Of a stretch of DNA of 8,217 nt, positions 5,569 through 8,217 are shown piece after piece. Made by a program: the position numbers and the translations under genes. This DNA is from an uncultured Lachnospiraceae bacterium. GTDB taxonomy: Bacteria > Bacillota > Clostridia > Lachnospirales > Lachnospiraceae. The notes beneath the pieces are model-generated. The model searched no databases. It saw only the letters and a list, made by a program, of their open reading frames with translations, and was not told the origin of the DNA. Location: NCBI GenBank assembly GCA_910586405.1, contig CAJUII010000083.1:3533-11749 (forward strand), written 5' to 3'. Positions within the stretch are counted from its first letter, which is position 1, and each line of letters starts with the position of its first letter.

Positions 5569-6933
5569 ATGATTAATATCAATGAAGTGTTAGAGACAAA
5601 TAAGATGATCGAGAAGGAGAACCTCGATGTCAGGACAATCACACTCGGCATTAGTCTGTTGGACTGTATTGACTCGGATTTAGACCGTCTAAATGATAAA
5701 ATTTACAACAAGATTACGAAGGTGGCAAAGGATTTGGTGGCAGTCGGTGAGCAGATTGAGAAGGAGTTTGGCATTCCGATTGTCAACAAGCGGATTTCCG
5801 TCACGCCGATTGCGCTGGTAGGCGGCTCTGCCTGTAAGGCTTCCGAGGATTTTGTGACGATTGCAAAGACATTAGACCGCGCAAGAAAGGATGTCGGCGT
5901 TAATTTCCTTGGCGGATATTCTGCGCTGGTCTCCAAGGGAATGACAAAGGCAGATGAGCTGCTGCTTCGCTCTATACCACAAGCGCTTGCGCAGACAGAG
6001 CTTGTGTGCAGCTCGGTCAATCTCGGCTCGACCAAGACAGGAATAGACATGGACGCGGTGCGGCTGATGGGCGATATCATCAAGGAGACCGCAGAGCTCA
6101 CAAAAGATCAGGACTCCATCGGTTGTTCAAAGCTTGTCGTATTCTGCAATGCACCCGACGACAATCCATTTATGGCAGGGGCTTTTCATGGCGTCACAGA
6201 GGCGGACGCGATTATCAATGTCGGCGTCAGCGGTCCCGGTGTTGTGAAAAACGCGTTGGAGAGCGTGCGCGGGGAAACCTTTGAGGTGCTCTGCGAGACG
6301 ATCAAAAAGACAGCGTTCAAGGTGACACGTGTCGGGCAGCTTGTCGCACAGGAGGCATCTAAGCGCCTTGGCATACCGTTTGGTATTGTGGACTTGTCGC
6401 TCGCGCCGACACCGGCAATCGGTGACAGCGTGGCTGATATTTTGTGCGAGATCGGCTTAGAGTATGCAGGTGCGCCGGGAACGACAGCGGCGCTGGCATT
6501 ATTGAATGACCAAGTGAAAAAGGGCGGTGTGATGGCCTCCTCCTATGTAGGAGGATTGAGCGGTGCCTTTATTCCTGTCAGTGAAGATCAGGGAATGATT
6601 GACGCGGTCAATGCGGGCGCGCTCACGATTGAGAAACTCGAGGCGATGACGTGCGTCTGCTCTGTAGGGCTGGATATGATTGCAATTCCGGGGGATACCA
6701 AGCCGACGACCATTGCAGGCATTATTGCTGACGAGCTTGCGATTGGCATGATCAATCAAAAGACAACGGCGGTGCGCATCATTCCTGTGATTGGCAAGAC
6801 AGTGGGAGACAGCGCAGAGTTTGGCGGACTGCTGGGCCATGCGCCGATCATGCCGGTCAACCAGTTTTCCTGCGATGCATTTGTAAACCGCGGCGGCAGG
6901 ATTCCAGCACCGATTCATAGTTTTAAAAATTAG
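5569..6933 (+). CDS. UPF0210/DUF711 family protein of unknown function (PFL-like fold)
   Basis: 454 residues, the usual family length. Conserved marks include VRTITLGIS at about 21-29, VGGSAC at 84-89, NFLGGYSALV at 112-121, CNAPDDNPFMAGAFHGV at 193-209, NVGVSGPGVV at 217-226, a GAPGTTAALALLNDQVKKGG stretch, and the very conserved end GRIPAPIHSFKN. Structural work on members of this family shows a fold like pyruvate formate-lyase, but the reaction is not established, and I see neither a glycyl-radical motif nor a paired active-site cysteine that would prove lyase activity. The product is probably soluble; no signal peptide or membrane segment is seen. It is the second gene of the unit driven by the promoter at 5151-5179, after the ACT gene. 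Its last 11 bases overlap the end of tmcAL on the other strand, and its transcript should stop at the hairpin at 6971-7005. Confidence 0.93.
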   Translation: MININEVLETNKMIEKENLDVRTITLGISLLDCIDSDLDRLNDKIYNKITKVAKDLVAVGEQIEKEFGIPIVNKRISVTPIALVGGSACKASEDFVTIAKTLDRARKDVGVNFLGGYSALVSKGMTKADELLLRSIPQALAQTELVCSSVNLGSTKTGIDMDAVRLMGDIIKETAELTKDQDSIGCSKLVVFCNAPDDNPFMAGAFHGVTEADAIINVGVSGPGVVKNALESVRGETFEVLCETIKKTAFKVTRVGQLVAQEASKRLGIPFGIVDLSLAPTPAIGDSVADILCEIGLEYAGAPGTTAALALLNDQVKKGGVMASSYVGGLSGAFIPVSEDQGMIDAVNAGALTIEKLEAMTCVCSVGLDMIAIPGDTKPTTIAGIIADELAIGMINQKTTAVRIIPVIGKTVGDSAEFGGLLGHAPIMPVNQFSCDAFVNRGGRIPAPIHSFKN

Positions 6934-8179
6934 TGATGAGCTGGCGGGTCAGTTCATTGCAGCGAAGAATGGCGGAGGTCTGACCTGTCAGGCGCCGCCT
7001 TTTTTGTTGAGAAATACTGTCATATATATCGGCGGCGTGGAGATCAGCTTGCAAGGACATCCGCGCTGCGCCGTCAAGCTGTTTTAAAGCCATAGCAGGT
7101 TTGGTGATAACAGGAACAGAAGCGTTTGCTTTGATGGCTTTTAACAGATGCTTTCCATGTTCACTGAAGCCAAGAAGCCGCGCATACTGGGTGTAATCCT
7201 TGTGTTTCAGGGTATCTGCATTCTCCTGTGTCATGTCCAGCAGAATGTGCATTAGTCCGCGGCAGATGCGGGTGTAGGTCAGATTTTTGGACTTGCACTG
7301 CATTGCAAAATCTTCAAATGACAAATACGCAGGCAGATGGCGGTACAGCGTGTGAGAGAGCTGTTTTCCAATATCATAATACGGCGCGAAAGCGTCTTTG
7401 CCGCTGGCATCGCGCAGCAGTTTATACAACAATATTTCAGAAAAATCTTCGGTGAATAAAAAATCCTGCTGGGACAGCAGCGAATAGACATTAGCCGGCA
7501 CATGGGGGCTTGCTGCCGCGGCAGTCGCGCTGTGCTCAAGCGCACTGCGCAACGCATTTGCCGAGACAAAATAGTCGGTATCAAGAACATCTGAGGCGTA
7601 GCCTTCGCCTTTTCGCGCGAGTGTCGCCGGCTGGATAGCGCTGTTTCGCTGGAGGAGGGCTTTGACATACTCGATGCCTAGGATATTATTGGGGGCGTTT
7701 AAGAGCGTATCGGTATCCTTTTCAGGAAACAGGGCAGCGACAGCGCGGGCTCTGGCAGCAGGAAAGGAGCAGCCCTGTTTCAGAAAATCGTTCAGCAGGG
7801 ATTGATATTGACAAGACTCGCTCGCGATGATGCGGGCACAGTCTGAAATCAGTGATAGATCACCACATTCACTGCCAAAATGCAGGGAATCGACCACGCC
7901 CAGCTTGTCGATCAGAGACACTGCGCCCTGAGCAAAGTACTCTGCGCTGCCAAGTGCAAAATATACAGGCAGTTCAAAGACCAGATCGGCGCCATTTGCA
8001 AGCGCCATCTGGCAGCGCTGGTACTTATCGACAATGGCTGGAATACCGCGCTGCATGAAGTCGCCGCTAAGAACGACAACAATCCAATCGGCGTGCTCTG
8101 CCGTGCGAATGGTACGAAGCTGGTATAAATGTCCGTTGTGGAACGGATTGTATTCGGCGATGACGGCTGTTACTTTCAT
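6923..8179 (-). CDS. tmcAL: tRNA(Met) cytidine acetate ligase (YlbM family)
   Basis: 418 residues, like Bacillus YlbM. The enzyme activates acetate with ATP and acetylates the wobble cytidine (C34) of elongator tRNA-Met to N4-acetylcytidine, keeping AUG decoding accurate; this activity is known for the family. Seen here: a nucleotidyltransferase HxGH motif in EYNPFHNGH (HNGH at 14-17), SGDFMQRG at 38-45, FELP at 68-71, FGSE at 101-104, a LARKGEGY segment and the VSANALRSAL region equivalent to the usual S-A-T-x-I-R. The start is the ATG complementary to 8177-8179; GAAAGG (8194-8189) is a moderate ribosome site 9 bases upstream. The stop TAA (complement of 6923-6925) lies inside the UPF0210 gene. 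Codons for RRRLTGQTS near the C-terminus double as the plus-strand terminator hairpin. No minus-strand terminator is visible after the stop, so its mRNA may run antisense into the UPF0210 gene. Confidence 0.92.
   Translation of the reverse strand: MKVTAVIAEYNPFHNGHLYQLRTIRTAEHADWIVVVLSGDFMQRGIPAIVDKYQRCQMALANGADLVFELPVYFALGSAEYFAQGAVSLIDKLGVVDSLHFGSECGDLSLISDCARIIASESCQYQSLLNDFLKQGCSFPAARARAVAALFPEKDTDTLLNAPNNILGIEYVKALLQRNSAIQPATLARKGEGYASDVLDTDYFVSANALRSALEHSATAAAASPHVPANVYSLLSQQDFLFTEDFSEILLYKLLRDASGKDAFAPYYDIGKQLSHTLYRHLPAYLSFEDFAMQCKSKNLTYTRICRGLMHILLDMTQENADTLKHKDYTQYARLLGFSEHGKHLLKAIKANASVPVITKPAMALKQLDGAARMSLQADLHAADIYDSISQQKRRRLTGQTSAILRCNELTRQLITNF
6971..7005 (+). terminator. Intrinsic terminator of the ACT/UPF0210 unit
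   Basis: GGCGG (6971-6975) pairs with CCGCC (6995-6999). After a small asymmetric internal loop, a second stem pairs 6978-6983 with 6988-6993 (GTCTGA with TCAGGC, one G-U) around a CCTG loop. Six T residues follow at 7000-7005. It lies 37 bases past the UPF0210 stop, entirely inside tmcAL. On the opposite strand no T-run follows, so it should act only on plus-strand transcripts. Confidence 0.75.
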
Positions 8180-8188
8180 TTATAAATA

Positions 8189-8194
8189 CCTTTC
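8189..8194 (-). promoter_or_regulatory. Ribosome binding site and short leader of tmcAL
   Basis: On the minus strand GAAAGG precedes the tmcAL ATG by 9 bases, supporting that start. The remaining 38 bases to the window edge are AT-rich and contain the 10-base palindrome TGATATATCA (8196-8205). No convincing promoter with both boxes fits inside the window; it may lie further out. Confidence 0.5.
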
Positions 8195-8217
8195 ATGATA
8201 TATCAATTGTGTGAGGA

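Noticed and set aside
6938..6955. Inverted repeat GAGCTG...CAGTTC just after the UPF0210 stop
   Set aside because: Six pairs with one G-U on the plus strand but no T-run; on the minus strand it has an A-C mismatch and the T-rich stretch is 8 bases away. The hairpin at 6971-7005 is far better.
8196..8205. Palindrome TGATATATCA upstream of tmcAL as an operator
   Set aside because: Only 10 bases, AT-rich, with flanks that do not extend the symmetry, and no promoter could be placed around it within the window.
8180..8217. Minus-strand promoter TTGATA-N16-TATAAA for tmcAL
   Set aside because: The -10 would touch the start codon, giving a transcript without the ribosome site seen at 8189-8194.

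Overview
This window looks like ordinary core chromosome of a low-to-mid GC Firmicute, most likely a Clostridia member close to Lachnospiraceae. The basis is protein content and wording: a Bacillus/Clostridium-type DNA polymerase I next to coaE, a WalJ/YycJ-type metallo-beta-lactamase-fold protein, a UPF0237-UPF0210 pair, a YlbM/TmcAL-type ligase, G-rich Shine-Dalgarno sites and a sigma-A-like promoter. This is inference from recognition; no database search was run. I see no mobile element, CRISPR array, tRNA or rRNA, and almost all of the window is coding.

Layout. Positions 1-5161 hold four tightly packed plus-strand genes: the 3' part of polA (its 5' end is outside the window), coaE (dephospho-CoA kinase), a very large FtsA-like actin-fold ATPase gene, and walJ-like. 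Gaps are 30, 3 and 34 bases and no terminator is visible between them, so they could share a transcript. A good sigma-A promoter (TTGAAA, 17 bases, TATGAT) overlaps the walJ stop codon. It should start a second plus-strand unit: an ACT-domain regulator (UPF0237) followed by a UPF0210/DUF711 enzyme-like protein of unknown function. That unit ends at an intrinsic terminator at about 6971-7005. The last gene, tmcAL, runs on the minus strand, converges on the UPF0210 gene and overlaps it by 11 bases, so the plus-strand terminator lies inside tmcAL coding sequence.

Working together. polA, coaE, walJ and tmcAL are housekeeping functions in DNA repair/replication, coenzyme A synthesis, an MBL-fold role linked elsewhere to cell wall and DNA repair, and tRNA-Met wobble modification. 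The two least understood parts are the FtsA-like protein and the ACT/UPF0210 pair. The FtsA-like protein carries a standard actin-like ATPase core followed by several ThiS/MoaD-like beta-grasp modules, a charged helix and a roughly 175-residue disordered Ala/Pro/Glu/Ser linker. The ACT/UPF0210 pair is a sensor-plus-enzyme-like two-gene unit with no established reaction that I know of. These are the best candidates for something undescribed; the rest looks routine.
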